Made by a program: the position numbers and the translations under genes
The notes under the pieces: model-generated
The model's input: only the letters and a program-made list of their open reading frames with translations
Database searches by the model: none
Told to the model about the DNA's origin: nothing
Assembly: GCA_900548485.1 (NCBI GenBank)
Contig: URKL01000148.1
Coordinates: 1 to 5,420, forward strand
DNA: 5,420 bases
Source of the DNA: an uncultured Succinatimonas sp.
Lineage (GTDB): Bacteria; Pseudomonadota; Gammaproteobacteria; Enterobacterales; Succinivibrionaceae
Reading direction: 5' to 3'
Shown: positions 5,420-5,420 of the stretch, in pieces
Layout: every line of letters begins with the position of its first letter
How positions within the stretch are numbered: the stretch's first letter is position 1

Positions 5420-5420
5420 A

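Overview
The window looks like an AT-rich gammaproteobacterial chromosome. The AraC-like protein resembles enterobacterial AraC over its whole length, and the sugar promoter has an enterobacterial CRP/AraC layout. The low GC and the kind of sugar gene would suit a gut or rumen member such as the Succinivibrionaceae, but that placement is a guess.

Layout: (1) 1-538, minus strand: the first 179 codons of cmk (cytidylate kinase), running off the left edge, with an extended -10 promoter at 566-574. (2) 539-1187: no intact gene. It holds the decayed 3' end of an IS200/IS605-type tnpB (about 715-895, minus strand) with a frameshift between its two zinc-knuckle CXXC pairs, the hairpins of that element's probable right end (644-674), and several short perfect inverted repeats. 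(3) 1188-1350: a regulatory region laid out like E. coli araBAD: a CRP-like site, two AraC-like half-sites exactly 21 bp apart, then a weak -35 and a good -10. (4) 1351-4716, plus strand: a two-gene operon of a 12-helix MFS sugar transporter and a cytoplasmic GH42 glycosidase, 9 bp apart. (5) 4748-4774: a strong hairpin, likely the operon terminator. (6) 4747-5420, minus strand: an araC homologue convergent with the operon. Its arabinose-pocket segment and both helix-turn-helix motifs are intact in one frame, but the upstream part of its sugar-binding domain is in another frame, so the gene looks broken or contains a sequence error.

How it fits together: the transporter would import a small galactoside or arabinoside and the GH42 enzyme would split it in the cytoplasm. 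The promoter suggests control by CRP (catabolite repression) and by an AraC protein, and an araC homologue that keeps the WYHQW arabinose-contact motif lies next door. The most interesting reading is a galactosidase or arabinopyranosidase operon recruited into arabinose control. This rests on promoter pattern and family knowledge and has not been tested. I saw no CRISPR array, tRNA, rRNA or defence system.
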